The notes under the pieces are model-generated. The model was not told the origin of the DNA and did not search any database. It saw only the letters and a list, made by a program, of their open reading frames with translations. A stretch of DNA of 6,571 bases from an uncultured Verrucomicrobiales bacterium (lineage in GTDB: Bacteria > Verrucomicrobiota > Verrucomicrobiia > Verrucomicrobiales > Akkermansiaceae): positions 1 through 6,571 of the forward strand of contig CALBVA010000284.1 in assembly GCA_937969125.1 (NCBI GenBank), read 5' to 3'. Both the position numbers and the translations under genes were made by a program. This document shows positions 1 through 6,537 of this stretch, piece after piece. Positions within the stretch are counted from its first letter, which is position 1. Each line of letters begins with the position of its first letter.

Positions 1-300
1 CGTGCCGAGGTGCCAGATTTCAATGAACTCCGGATCGATTTCGACCTCATGACGATCCTCATCCGAGACCTTGACGGTCCGCTTCTCTTCGTCCTCATCG
101 ACGACGCGAGCGAGGTCTCCTCCGTCCGCATCGCCGGAAACGTTGCAGCGAAACGCTACTCCGGCGAATCCGAGTCTGCCTCCGTCCTAGATGCACCCTC
201 CCAGCATGGTGGCAGTCGCTTTTCTCTCGGCTCCTCCAAGAAAGAGAAGTCTGAAAAGCTGGATAAGAAAAAGGACTCCGGCGGCTCCATCTGGGGCTGA
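1..300 (+). CDS. 3' part of a Roadblock/LC7-like protein with lysine-rich tail (5' end outside window)
   Basis: The frame is open from the first base to TGA at 298-300 and gives 99 residues, so the true start probably lies upstream; a GTG at 10 is the only early in-window start. The first 50 or so residues alternate hydrophobic strands, a short turn and an amphipathic helix: RIDFDLMTILIRDL, then GPLLFVLIDDASEVSSVRIA, then a helix ending AAKRY. This order (strand, strand with a final Asp pair, then a VR-containing helix) is what the second half of a Roadblock/LC7 domain looks like; such proteins dimerise and often regulate small Ras-like GTPases (MglB type). The remaining residues are polar and probably disordered, rich in Ser and Lys, ending GGSIWG. 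The family assignment is my pattern match from half a domain. The coding call is firmer than the function. A kinase and membrane protein lie downstream on the same strand after a 113-base gap. Confidence 0.5.
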   Translation, partial: RAEVPDFNELRIDFDLMTILIRDLDGPLLFVLIDDASEVSSVRIAGNVAAKRYSGESESASVLDAPSQHGGSRFSLGSSKKEKSEKLDKKKDSGGSIWG

Positions 301-413
301 TGCAGATTCATCATCCACCTTGATTCTGATCAGACCTGCGTAGTTCCGAATGGTAGCGCACTTCTTTCCGCTTTTTTTCAATCCCTCCATAAACACCTCA
401 ATCCCATCCAATT

Positions 414-847
414 ATGGACGACCACCTCTCCGTACTTCAGCAAATCGTTTACTTCGCTTTCATCGTGCCCTTATTCGGCATGATGGCAGGGACCGCTTTC
501 TTCTTTTCTCAAAAGAGTGAGCTGGAAGGCGAATATAAGCAGACTGCCATTCTCAGCGGCGTGATTGGTCTCGTGGCCACCATGCCTTCCATGCTGAGCG
601 TTACTTCCGCTTCTTTGAAGAAAAGTCCGCCCGTCTTTTCGGCCTCATTCACTTTCTCGTTGGTGGATGTTTTTTAATAATTGTGACTGTCCAGACATGC
701 TTCCACTTGCAGTTTTGGTTCTCTTTGGATGGACTGCCCGCCCACTTCATGATCCTCGCCGCCCTGACCCTGCCCCATGTGATACTAGTATGGCATTTGC
801 AAAGGCGCGTCCTGATCATTCCCTCCCGTCAATCGGTCCGTCCCTGA
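414..847 (+). CDS. Small four-helix membrane protein, apparently frameshifted
   Basis: Not a family I recognise. From ATG 414 the frame encodes two hydrophobic segments (around IVYFAFIVPLFGMMAGTAFFF and AILSGVIGLVA) separated by a charged loop, then turns into Ser-rich, non-membrane sequence ending at TAA 675-677. A second frame (codons starting at positions that leave remainder 2 on division by 3) opens after a stop at 536-538. It continues the membrane character through HAERYFRFFEE, FGLIHFLVGGCFLIIV and FMILAALTLPHVILVW, and stops at TGA 845-847. That second frame has no ATG or GTG before its own hydrophobic start, so it is not an independent gene. Loss of one base, probably near 572-585, would join both into one protein of about 144 residues with four membrane segments. 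It could be a real mutation or an assembly error; I see no slippery heptamer for programmed frameshifting. The stop is 4 bases before the kinase start, suggesting co-transcription and possibly a membrane partner for the kinase. No ribosome binding site is visible before ATG 414. Confidence 0.55.
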
Positions 848-851
848 CATC

Positions 852-1946
852 ATGAAGTCTTTCGTCACCAGACTCTTTTCCCGCAGTCAATCTCCGCCCT
901 CTTCCGGCGTGGAGGCCGCTCCGGAGTCTTTGGAAGAGCTTTATCGCTTCGATCTGGATCGGCTGAAGAAACGGCCACCTTATTTCTACCCGCTTTGCCA
1001 GGTTCTTAAAAACCAGGTCCTCCGCGAAGCCGGTGGGGGTCTCTCTAAATTTACTGGATCCGAAGCTGTTCCTACGAAGCCAACAGGAAGAAAGCCTGCC
1101 CTAAAAGCGGATAAATCTATCGGACAAGGTCCTCCCCGATACACCGGTGAGGTGGAGATTGGCGAAGGCGGTACCGCTTTTGTTTTTCGGGCGACTGATA
1201 GCCGACTAAAACGGGAAGTCGCCTTGAAGCGGTTTAAAGAAGGTCATGACGATGAGGGTGCTTCCGACTATCTCGCCGAACTGGAGTCCATCTCCCGTAT
1301 CCGCCACCCAAATGTGGTCAGCACTTTCGATGCGGATGTTGACGAAACGGGACGCTTCATCGTGATGGAGCTCATTGATGGAATCGATGCCGAGGAGCGC
1401 ATCGCTAAAGGCGGTGATACCTTCGATGTGAATCGCTTCACCAATTTTGCAATCCAATCCCTGGAAGGTCTGCTCGCGACCCATCGGGGAGGATTGCTTC
1501 ATTTGGATTTAAAGCCCTCCAACATTATGATCGCAGATCAAGTGAGCGGCCGTGATATCGTTAAAATTGTGGATTATGGTCGCGCCCTGCGACTTGTCGA
1601 TGATGAGGGAAACCCACCGATCGGCCGCGGACTGGATGGTTCCATCTACTACGCCGCGCCAGAGCAGCTCCTTGAGGAAGAGTTAGATGAACGGACGGAT
1701 CTCTACTCCCTTGGTTGTGTCTTTTATTGGGTCCTCTCGGGCAAGATGCCTTACAATGGAAAGAGTGTCATCGAGGTGATGTCCTCTCACCTTCAGCACA
1801 TCGTGATCCCTCTGATCGAGCACGAATCGGCCCTTCCCAGCTGGTTGACTGACTGGGTTATGGGCCTGATTTCACTCAAGATGGAGGATCGTCCGGCTTC
1901 CGCACAGGCCGCCATTGACCTCCTTCTGGATGGCGATCGGGAGTAA
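852..1946 (+). CDS. Cytosolic Ser/Thr protein kinase (Hanks type, non-RD)
   Basis: This 364-residue protein transfers phosphate from ATP to Ser/Thr residues of unknown targets. Residues 1-95 are a polar, Pro-rich N-terminal region with a helical stretch (about 25-60). The kinase domain runs from about 97 to 360: glycine-rich loop GEGGTAFV (104-111), ATP lysine in VALK (K126), helix-C glutamate E143, HPNVV (152-156), catalytic loop HLDLKPSN with D219, K221 and N224, Mg-binding DYG (241-243), APE (269-271), DLYSLG (283-288) and the late Arg in DRPAS (R347). All ATP- and metal-binding residues are present, so it should be active. Two departures stand out: Leu replaces Arg in HRD, making it a non-RD kinase probably not controlled by activation-loop phosphorylation, and Tyr replaces Phe in DFG. 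No membrane segment or C-terminal sensor domain (PASTA, WD40) follows, so input must come from the N-terminal region or a partner, such as the membrane protein ending 4 bases upstream. ATG 852 is chosen because it fits that spacing; it has no Shine-Dalgarno sequence. Confidence 0.93.
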   Translation: MKSFVTRLFSRSQSPPSSGVEAAPESLEELYRFDLDRLKKRPPYFYPLCQVLKNQVLREAGGGLSKFTGSEAVPTKPTGRKPALKADKSIGQGPPRYTGEVEIGEGGTAFVFRATDSRLKREVALKRFKEGHDDEGASDYLAELESISRIRHPNVVSTFDADVDETGRFIVMELIDGIDAEERIAKGGDTFDVNRFTNFAIQSLEGLLATHRGGLLHLDLKPSNIMIADQVSGRDIVKIVDYGRALRLVDDEGNPPIGRGLDGSIYYAAPEQLLEEELDERTDLYSLGCVFYWVLSGKMPYNGKSVIEVMSSHLQHIVIPLIEHESALPSWLTDWVMGLISLKMEDRPASAQAAIDLLLDGDRE

Positions 1947-2094
1947 AAGATCACCCGGATCAATGGATAATGAGCGGGCGGCTCTCTATTACGCGGGAGC
2001 GGATATGAAGGTTTCCAATCGGCGGGGGTATCTCGATCTTGTGAGCCCGAAGCAGGTCGTGACCAGTCACGGGGTGTTGCGGCTGATGGAGTGA
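1930..2094 (+). CDS. Possible small ORF of 54 codons, unknown function
   Basis: An ATG at 1930, inside the last codons of the kinase, opens a frame to TGA 2092-2094; an inner ATG at 1963 would give 43 residues lying wholly after the kinase. The product has a natural-looking composition with Tyr, Leu, Val and charged residues, for example AALYYAGADMKVSNRRGYLD and then VSPKQVVTSHGVLRLME. The stretch with P-K-x-V-V followed by Ser-His-Gly faintly recalls the late strand and His-Gly of metallo-beta-lactamase folds, but it is too short and lacks the metal-binding HxHxDH, so I assign nothing. Codons such as CGG, GCG and GTG are more frequent than in the kinase, so it may be a decayed gene remnant or non-coding. 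It is the only content I see between the kinase and the convergent gene at 2123. No ribosome binding site is evident. Confidence 0.3.
   Translation: MAIGSKRSPGSMDNERAALYYAGADMKVSNRRGYLDLVSPKQVVTSHGVLRLME
2058..2071. repeat. 14-base near-perfect dyad (CGTGAC-CA-GTCACG)
   Basis: Six bases on each side are exact inverted copies around a central CA. The two-base centre is too short for a comfortable RNA hairpin loop and no T-run follows on either strand, so a protein-binding site or chance is more likely than a terminator. It lies inside the doubtful small ORF and about 50 bases beyond the stop of the convergent minus-strand gene. Confidence 0.3.
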
Positions 2095-2122
2095 TCTGCG
2101 CTCACTTTCGCATTCCCGTTGC

Positions 2123-4792
2123 TTAATATTGTCTCAAGTAGGCTACAAGGTCAGCCACGTCCTGCTTCGTGAGTCCCATTTGGTCGGCGGAAAGCATGAG
2201 GGATCTTTTCATCCGCCGTTGCTTCCGGATGAATTTTCGCGGGATTAACTGTGTCACGCCGCCGGTCGAGGTCACTGTGGCGGGATCAGACTTGGAGTAG
2301 GAAAGCCCGTGGACCTGACGGCCGTCCTTGAGCTGGAAGATGGTGCCCTTGTAACCGTGCGCGATATCCGCAGTCGGCTTGACGAGGGCACGGGCAATGA
2401 CGTCCCTCGGTTGTGAGCTGCCCCAGCCTTTGAGGTTCGGGCCGAAGTTGATACCCTGACCATTAAACTCGTGACACATCAGGCACCTGTTCATCAGGGT
2501 GGCCCCATTCCGTGCATCACCTTTAAGGGAAAGAACCTGCTGCACGGTGAATTTTGGCTCCGGGGGATGGGGGACTCTGATTTCCTGAATCGTAATTTTA
2601 TCCGGGTCATAGATTCCCCGTGTGCGGAGCTTATCGCGAAGGCCAAAGTCATTCCACTCATCCATCGAGTTCCGGAAGATCCAGTAGGTGGCATCGTCTT
2701 TGGTGAGAGGGTTATCGCAGAGTTCCAGCATGGCATCGGCAGCCTTACGATGGCGGATGAAGCCGAGCGACTCTACGGCGAAGGACCGCGCCTCTGCTGT
2801 TAGCGAAGGGTGAACCGCCCTGGCCTTTAGGTCTGCCACAGCATCGGATGGCCAGAGGCGCCAGGTTAGGCGGGCGAAATGTTCGTCCCATTGGTGGGGC
2901 TTCCCGGGCTTCAGATCATTTTTCAAGGCGCGCCAGATTAGGTTTTCATTGCCAGCTGCACCGAGTCCGAACGCTTCCAGAGCATTCTTGTCAGAGGTGT
3001 CCAGCTTCCGGGCCAGTGCCACCATGTGAAGTTTGATGTCCTGGCCGGGGAGATTCCGCATGGCCAATGAGACCTCCCGACGAACAGCGGGGGACGGGTC
3101 ATTGTGGCGGGCGAGACGGATCAAGCGGTCCCCACTGGTCCCAGCCCGGCGTAGAGCCCGATATGAAGCAATTCGGAAATTCGGATCACTGTGCGTGAGT
3201 AACTGAAGACACTTCTCCTGACCCTCCGATCCCAGGTGCGGCAGAAGCCAAATTGCGCGGGCGGCGATGAAGCGGTTTTCATTTTTCAATAATTCCTCCA
3301 GCGCGGGGAGAGCCTTCGCTCCCTGCTTCTTGAGTGCTACGAATCCTAAATAGCGGGTGTTGATCGCCGGTGAACTCAGAGCCTGGATCGCCCCGGCGAT
3401 GGTCTTCAGCTCCAGTTTCGGAACCTCAGGTTTGAAGCCCTTTGGCGCGATGCGGTAAATCGTCCCAGAGCAGGATTGATCTAGATCGGCATGGCCACCG
3501 ACGCGCCCGTCAAACCAGTCAGTGACATACACCGCCCCATCCGGACCCACCGTGATGTCGGACGGACGAAAACGGTAACGATCCTCCTCGCTCATGTTTC
3601 GGCCACCGCCGACGAAGTCCGAACCGAAGAACTCATCGCTTGGGTTCGTTGTCGTGAAGGTCCCGCGCTTTAGGGCGAAAGTCGCGCCCTGTGGCTCCGG
3701 TTTATAGTGGAAAATCGTATTCCGTCCGGGCTCGCAGGAGAAGAATGAACCCCGGAAGTTTTTTCCAAGTGCACCATTCTCATACATCGTGACCCCGGTC
3801 GGAGAGCCACCTCCATAAATGTCACCCGCGTCCATCGTTCCGGGATCGAGCTGGCGCCAGTGCGCGCTCGCGTGATCCTGTTGTGGGCGCTGGACCTCGC
3901 GGTAGCTCTGCCTCGCCGAGCGGGTAAAGAACCCCGCGTTCCCATATTCCAGCACGTAGGAGACGCGACACGCCGGTGGGTTGTCATTGTCATTTTGAAA
4001 AGTATTTCCATAGGAATCCAGCGATTGCTCGTATGAGTTCCGGTAGCCATGCCCGGTGATTTCACAATCAGTCCCGTCGGGATTCATCCGCACCGTAAAG
4101 CCGGAAGTCCAGACGTGCCCATCATCGGACTCCTTCCCGGAATGCGCGATGTGGTCCACCAGATATTCCCCGCCGCCGCCATCATACGTGCCGCCCATGT
4201 AAAAGGTCTTTCCTGAGTTATCGGTGAAGACCGCACCACAATTCCCATTGTTAAAATAAAATTTTCCATCCGGTCCGGCGGTCACCGAGTGCAGGGAGTG
4301 GTCATGGTTCCGCGCATTGAAGCCTGTGAGAATGACCTCCCGCTTATCCACTGCAGGATCAAATTTCAAATTTCGATCCACATCCGTGTAGCGGATCAGA
4401 TCGGGCGGCATGGACACATAAATCTCGTTGTCAAAGACCGCCACACCAAGTGGGGCAATGAGGCCCTTCTCCTCCACAAAAGTGTGCGAGGTATCGCACT
4501 TCCCGTCGCCATCAGTATCCTCTAACACCGCGATGCGATCACCCGCCGGGCGGCGTCCCAGGTGACGGCGGTAGTTCACCCCCTCCGCCACCCAGATCCG
4601 TCCGGCGTGATCGATGTCCATATTGGTGGGATTGTATAACTGCGGTGTGGTCGCCCAGACGGTCACCTCGAGATCTCCCATCGTCTGGAATTCATCAGTG
4701 GAGACCTTGGCTGGCGGGGACTTCGGCTTCCAGTCGCTGGAGGATTGGGCCAGGGCAGGCGTGAACAGAAGAAGAGCGAGGGGGTATTTCAT
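2123..4792 (-). CDS. Secreted PVC-type dehydrogenase with HEAT repeats and C-terminal cytochrome c domain
   Basis: An 889-residue protein predicted to be exported and to carry one covalently bound heme. Residues 1-15 form a short signal peptide with cleavage motif ALA before Gln16. Residues about 40-450 form a beta-propeller of the Pirellula/Verrucomicrobium 'membrane-bound dehydrogenase' type (TIGR02604-like, related to sugar dehydrogenase/NHL propellers), with repeated strand motifs such as GRIWVAEG, DGKFYFNNGN and GPDGAVYVTDW. It includes an EF-hand-like calcium loop DTDGDGKCD (92-100). Residues about 465-690 are helical HEAT-like repeats (for example FIAARAIWLLPHLG, FRIASYRALRRAG). The C-terminus is a heme domain of the TIGR02603 type: CLMCH (770-774) binds heme, with a Met near 866 or 872 as probable distal ligand, and closing helix DVADLVAYL. 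Electrons from an unknown substrate, perhaps a sugar or alcohol, may pass to the heme. Family members are very numerous in these phyla and their substrates are mostly unknown. No C-terminal anchor is seen. ATG 4792 is chosen because the signal peptide begins there. The gene stands alone, divergent from the desaturase gene. Confidence 0.93.
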   Translation of the reverse strand: MKYPLALLLFTPALAQSSSDWKPKSPPAKVSTDEFQTMGDLEVTVWATTPQLYNPTNMDIDHAGRIWVAEGVNYRRHLGRRPAGDRIAVLEDTDGDGKCDTSHTFVEEKGLIAPLGVAVFDNEIYVSMPPDLIRYTDVDRNLKFDPAVDKREVILTGFNARNHDHSLHSVTAGPDGKFYFNNGNCGAVFTDNSGKTFYMGGTYDGGGGEYLVDHIAHSGKESDDGHVWTSGFTVRMNPDGTDCEITGHGYRNSYEQSLDSYGNTFQNDNDNPPACRVSYVLEYGNAGFFTRSARQSYREVQRPQQDHASAHWRQLDPGTMDAGDIYGGGSPTGVTMYENGALGKNFRGSFFSCEPGRNTIFHYKPEPQGATFALKRGTFTTTNPSDEFFGSDFVGGGRNMSEEDRYRFRPSDITVGPDGAVYVTDWFDGRVGGHADLDQSCSGTIYRIAPKGFKPEVPKLELKTIAGAIQALSSPAINTRYLGFVALKKQGAKALPALEELLKNENRFIAARAIWLLPHLGSEGQEKCLQLLTHSDPNFRIASYRALRRAGTSGDRLIRLARHNDPSPAVRREVSLAMRNLPGQDIKLHMVALARKLDTSDKNALEAFGLGAAGNENLIWRALKNDLKPGKPHQWDEHFARLTWRLWPSDAVADLKARAVHPSLTAEARSFAVESLGFIRHRKAADAMLELCDNPLTKDDATYWIFRNSMDEWNDFGLRDKLRTRGIYDPDKITIQEIRVPHPPEPKFTVQQVLSLKGDARNGATLMNRCLMCHEFNGQGINFGPNLKGWGSSQPRDVIARALVKPTADIAHGYKGTIFQLKDGRQVHGLSYSKSDPATVTSTGGVTQLIPRKFIRKQRRMKRSLMLSADQMGLTKQDVADLVAYLRQY

Positions 4793-4806
4793 AGGCGAGG
4801 AGAGAT

Positions 4807-4833
4807 ACTATAATGCAACCGCCGGTGTTTCAA
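4807..4833 (-). promoter_or_regulatory. Candidate promoter for the secreted dehydrogenase/cytochrome gene
   Basis: Read on the minus strand, TTGAAA (4828-4833) and TATAGT (4807-4812) are each one base from the sigma-70 consensus and are separated by 15 bases, slightly shorter than ideal. Initiation about 7 bases past the -10 would leave a leader of only about 8 bases before ATG 4792, consistent with the absence of a Shine-Dalgarno sequence. This is a consensus match only, and sigma-factor preferences in this phylum are not well known to me. Confidence 0.35.
4809..4814 (+). promoter_or_regulatory. Candidate -10 element on the desaturase side (TATAAT)
   Basis: A perfect TATAAT on the plus strand overlaps the minus-strand -10 candidate by four bases. 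No good -35 lies 16-18 bases upstream, and initiation here would leave a leader of roughly 130 bases before the desaturase ATG at 4953. It may be a by-product of the near-palindromic ACTATAAT sequence, so confidence is low. Confidence 0.2.
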
Positions 4834-4841
4834 CTGCATAG

Positions 4842-4858
4842 CCGGAGAGTTCTCCCGG
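4842..4858. repeat. Imperfect palindrome in the divergent spacer
   Basis: CCGGAGA and TCTCC-C-GG face each other around a central GT, with one unpaired C; the inner core GGAGA/TCTCC (4844-4855) is exact. It sits about 9 bases behind the -35 candidate of the dehydrogenase gene and about 95 bases before the desaturase start, a reasonable place for an operator shared by both genes. With a single copy and no known regulator, this is only a suggestion. Confidence 0.25.
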
Positions 4859-4952
4859 GTTTCCTGATGCGAAAAAGAATTAGCCTCACGCCTGCCCTGC
4901 GACTACTTATCGACCGCAATCCGCTACGATTGCCCACACCGTCAAACCAGCC

Positions 4953-6488
4953 ATGCAGGAGAAAATCGTCATCATCGGAGCCGGACCGGGTGGATTATCC
5001 GCTGCCATGATCTTGGCGCACCGTGGCTTCAAGGTCACCGTGGTCGAGAAGGCGGATCGTGTGGGCGGGCGAAATGCCGAACTGAAAGTGGGCAATTACT
5101 CCTTCGATACCGGACCGACCTTCCTACATCAGAAGTTCACCCTGGACGAGATCTTCGCCGAGACCGGGCGGGACAGCTCGGACTACATGGACTTCGTAAA
5201 GCTTGATCCCATGACCCGCCTCACCTGGGGCAGCGGAGACTCATCACTGACCCTGGAAACCACCTGTGATGAGGAAAAGATGGCCGCTGCCATTGCCGAA
5301 ACCTTTCCCGGAAATGAAGAGGGCTATCGTCGCTTCATGGCCGATCATGCGCCAAAGCTGCAGGCCATTTACCCCGTCCTCCAAAAACCCTATCACAAAC
5401 TTACCGCCTACCTGCGCGCCGAGCTGGTGAAGGTCATTCCCTACATCGTCACCCGAAAATCCGTCGTCGATGTCCTGGATCAATACTTCACTGATGACCG
5501 GCTAAAGCTCGCCTTCACCTTCCAGGCAAAATACCTTGGTATGAGCCCGTGGAAGTGCCCCGCGCTCTTCAGCATCCTTTCTTACACCGAGTATAAATAC
5601 GGCATTTACCATATCCAGGGAGGCCTCTGCGGAATCTCAAAAGGCATGGCAAAGGCCGCTACCGAGGAGGGTGCCGACATCCGCCTTTCCACTTTCGTCA
5701 ATGAGGTCCTCATTGACCCCACCCGGAAAGACCGCGCCACCGGAGTGCTTCTGGAAAATGGCGAGCGAATCCACGCGGACCACGTCATCATGAACGCCGA
5801 TTACGCCCAGGCCATAACCACTCTCATGAACGGGCATGGGAAGTCCCCGGAGGAATTACGTGGGAAAAAATACTCCTGCTCCGCCTTCATGCTCTACCTT
5901 GGACTGGATAAAATTTACGAAGACGAGCCGCATCACCACATCCTTTTCGCCGGAGACTACGCGAAGAATGTCGCCCAGATTCAGGGTGAGAGCGAGGTCT
6001 CGCAGGATGCCTCCATCTACATCCGGAATAGCAGTGTTACGGATCCCAATGTCGCCCCGCCGGGCCATTCGCAGCTCTACATTCTCGTCCCCACCATCAA
6101 TTGCCGCCACCTTGAGGATTGGGAAACTACCAAGGCCGAATACCGCGACCGTATCCTCGAAACGATCGAAAACCGCACCGGTATGAAGGATCTGCGGCAA
6201 CACATTGTCGCCGAGAAAATTCTCACCCCATCCGATTGGCGGGACAACTACGACATCTTTATGGGTGCTACCTTCAACCTCGCCCACACCATCGATCAGA
6301 TGCTCTACTTTCGGCCCCACAACCGCCTGAAAGGCTACGAAAATCTCTACCTCGTCGGCGGAGGCACCCATCCCGGAAGCGGACTCCCCACCATCCTAGA
6401 GAGCGGCCGCATCTCCTCAAATCTCCTCTGCGAAGCCGCAGGCCAGGACTACACCCGCGCCGACCTCCGCCCCGATTTCATGGCTTAG
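4953..6488 (+). CDS. crtI: Phytoene desaturase-family FAD-dependent oxidoreductase (CrtI/CrtN type)
   Basis: A complete 511-residue enzyme, a usual length for bacterial CrtI. The family removes hydrogens from colourless phytoene (C40) or diapophytoene (C30) to make conjugated carotenoids at the membrane, using FAD. An N-terminal Rossmann motif IGAGPGG (G9, G11, G14) binds FAD; E32 in VVEKADRVGGR should hold the ribose, followed by the conserved GGR (38-40) and DTGPT (52-56). The middle is variable and contains substrate-binding sequence. The C-terminal signature YENLYLVGGGTHPGSGLP (462-479) closes over the flavin and is typical of carotenoid desaturases and isomerases. ATG 4953 is the natural start because the Rossmann strand begins at residue 4; no Shine-Dalgarno sequence precedes it. 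Sequence alone cannot separate CrtI (lycopene or neurosporene), CrtN (C30, known from some Verrucomicrobia), CrtD or an isomerase. No phytoene or squalene-type synthase gene is adjacent in the window, so the pathway is open. The gene is divergent from the secreted cytochrome protein. Confidence 0.9.
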   Translation: MQEKIVIIGAGPGGLSAAMILAHRGFKVTVVEKADRVGGRNAELKVGNYSFDTGPTFLHQKFTLDEIFAETGRDSSDYMDFVKLDPMTRLTWGSGDSSLTLETTCDEEKMAAAIAETFPGNEEGYRRFMADHAPKLQAIYPVLQKPYHKLTAYLRAELVKVIPYIVTRKSVVDVLDQYFTDDRLKLAFTFQAKYLGMSPWKCPALFSILSYTEYKYGIYHIQGGLCGISKGMAKAATEEGADIRLSTFVNEVLIDPTRKDRATGVLLENGERIHADHVIMNADYAQAITTLMNGHGKSPEELRGKKYSCSAFMLYLGLDKIYEDEPHHHILFAGDYAKNVAQIQGESEVSQDASIYIRNSSVTDPNVAPPGHSQLYILVPTINCRHLEDWETTKAEYRDRILETIENRTGMKDLRQHIVAEKILTPSDWRDNYDIFMGATFNLAHTIDQMLYFRPHNRLKGYENLYLVGGGTHPGSGLPTILESGRISSNLLCEAAGQDYTRADLRPDFMA

Positions 6489-6510
6489 TTCCAAAACCCG
6501 CCCCGAAGTG

Positions 6511-6537
6511 GGTGCCCCATCGCCGCCCTGGGTCACC
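6511..6537 (+). terminator. Weak hairpin after the desaturase gene
   Basis: GGTG-C-CCC (6511-6518) can pair with GGG-T-CACC (6530-6537), giving seven pairs with one C/T mismatch and an 11-base loop, 23 bases after the desaturase stop. No T-run follows; the next bases are A- and G-rich. It may slow or end transcription with Rho, but it is not a classic intrinsic terminator. The rest of 6489-6571 shows no supported gene. Confidence 0.2.

Noticed and set aside
355..378. AGCG...CGCT followed by a T-run, as a terminator for the first gene
   Set aside because: The stem has only four pairs with a ten-base loop; the T-run alone is not enough to call a terminator.
187..411. Minus-strand ORF of 74 residues opposite the end of the first gene
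   Set aside because: It overlaps the well-formed plus-strand tail, ends without a recognisable domain, and most of its second half mirrors the Ser/Lys-rich codons of the opposite gene.
414..600. Resemblance of the first two helices (AGTAFFF, loop, ILSGVIGLVA) to helices A and B of microbial rhodopsins, tempting because a carotenoid gene is in the window
   Set aside because: The continuing frame has only two more helices and ends at about 144 residues, with no helix C DWxxTxP-like motif and no retinal-binding lysine helix; the desaturase is 4 kb away.
2471..2803. 110-residue plus-strand ORF opposite the cytochrome gene
   Set aside because: The opposite strand encodes the conserved CxxCH region and adjoining helices; this frame has no domain or initiation signal.
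3670..4065. 131-residue minus-strand ORF within the cytochrome gene
   Set aside because: It is a shifted-frame shadow of the 889-residue protein on the same strand, with Arg/Met/Thr-rich composition and no domain.
5856..6371. 171-residue ORF antisense to the desaturase gene
   Set aside because: It mirrors the codon pattern of the strongly supported CrtI-family frame and shows no recognisable motif.
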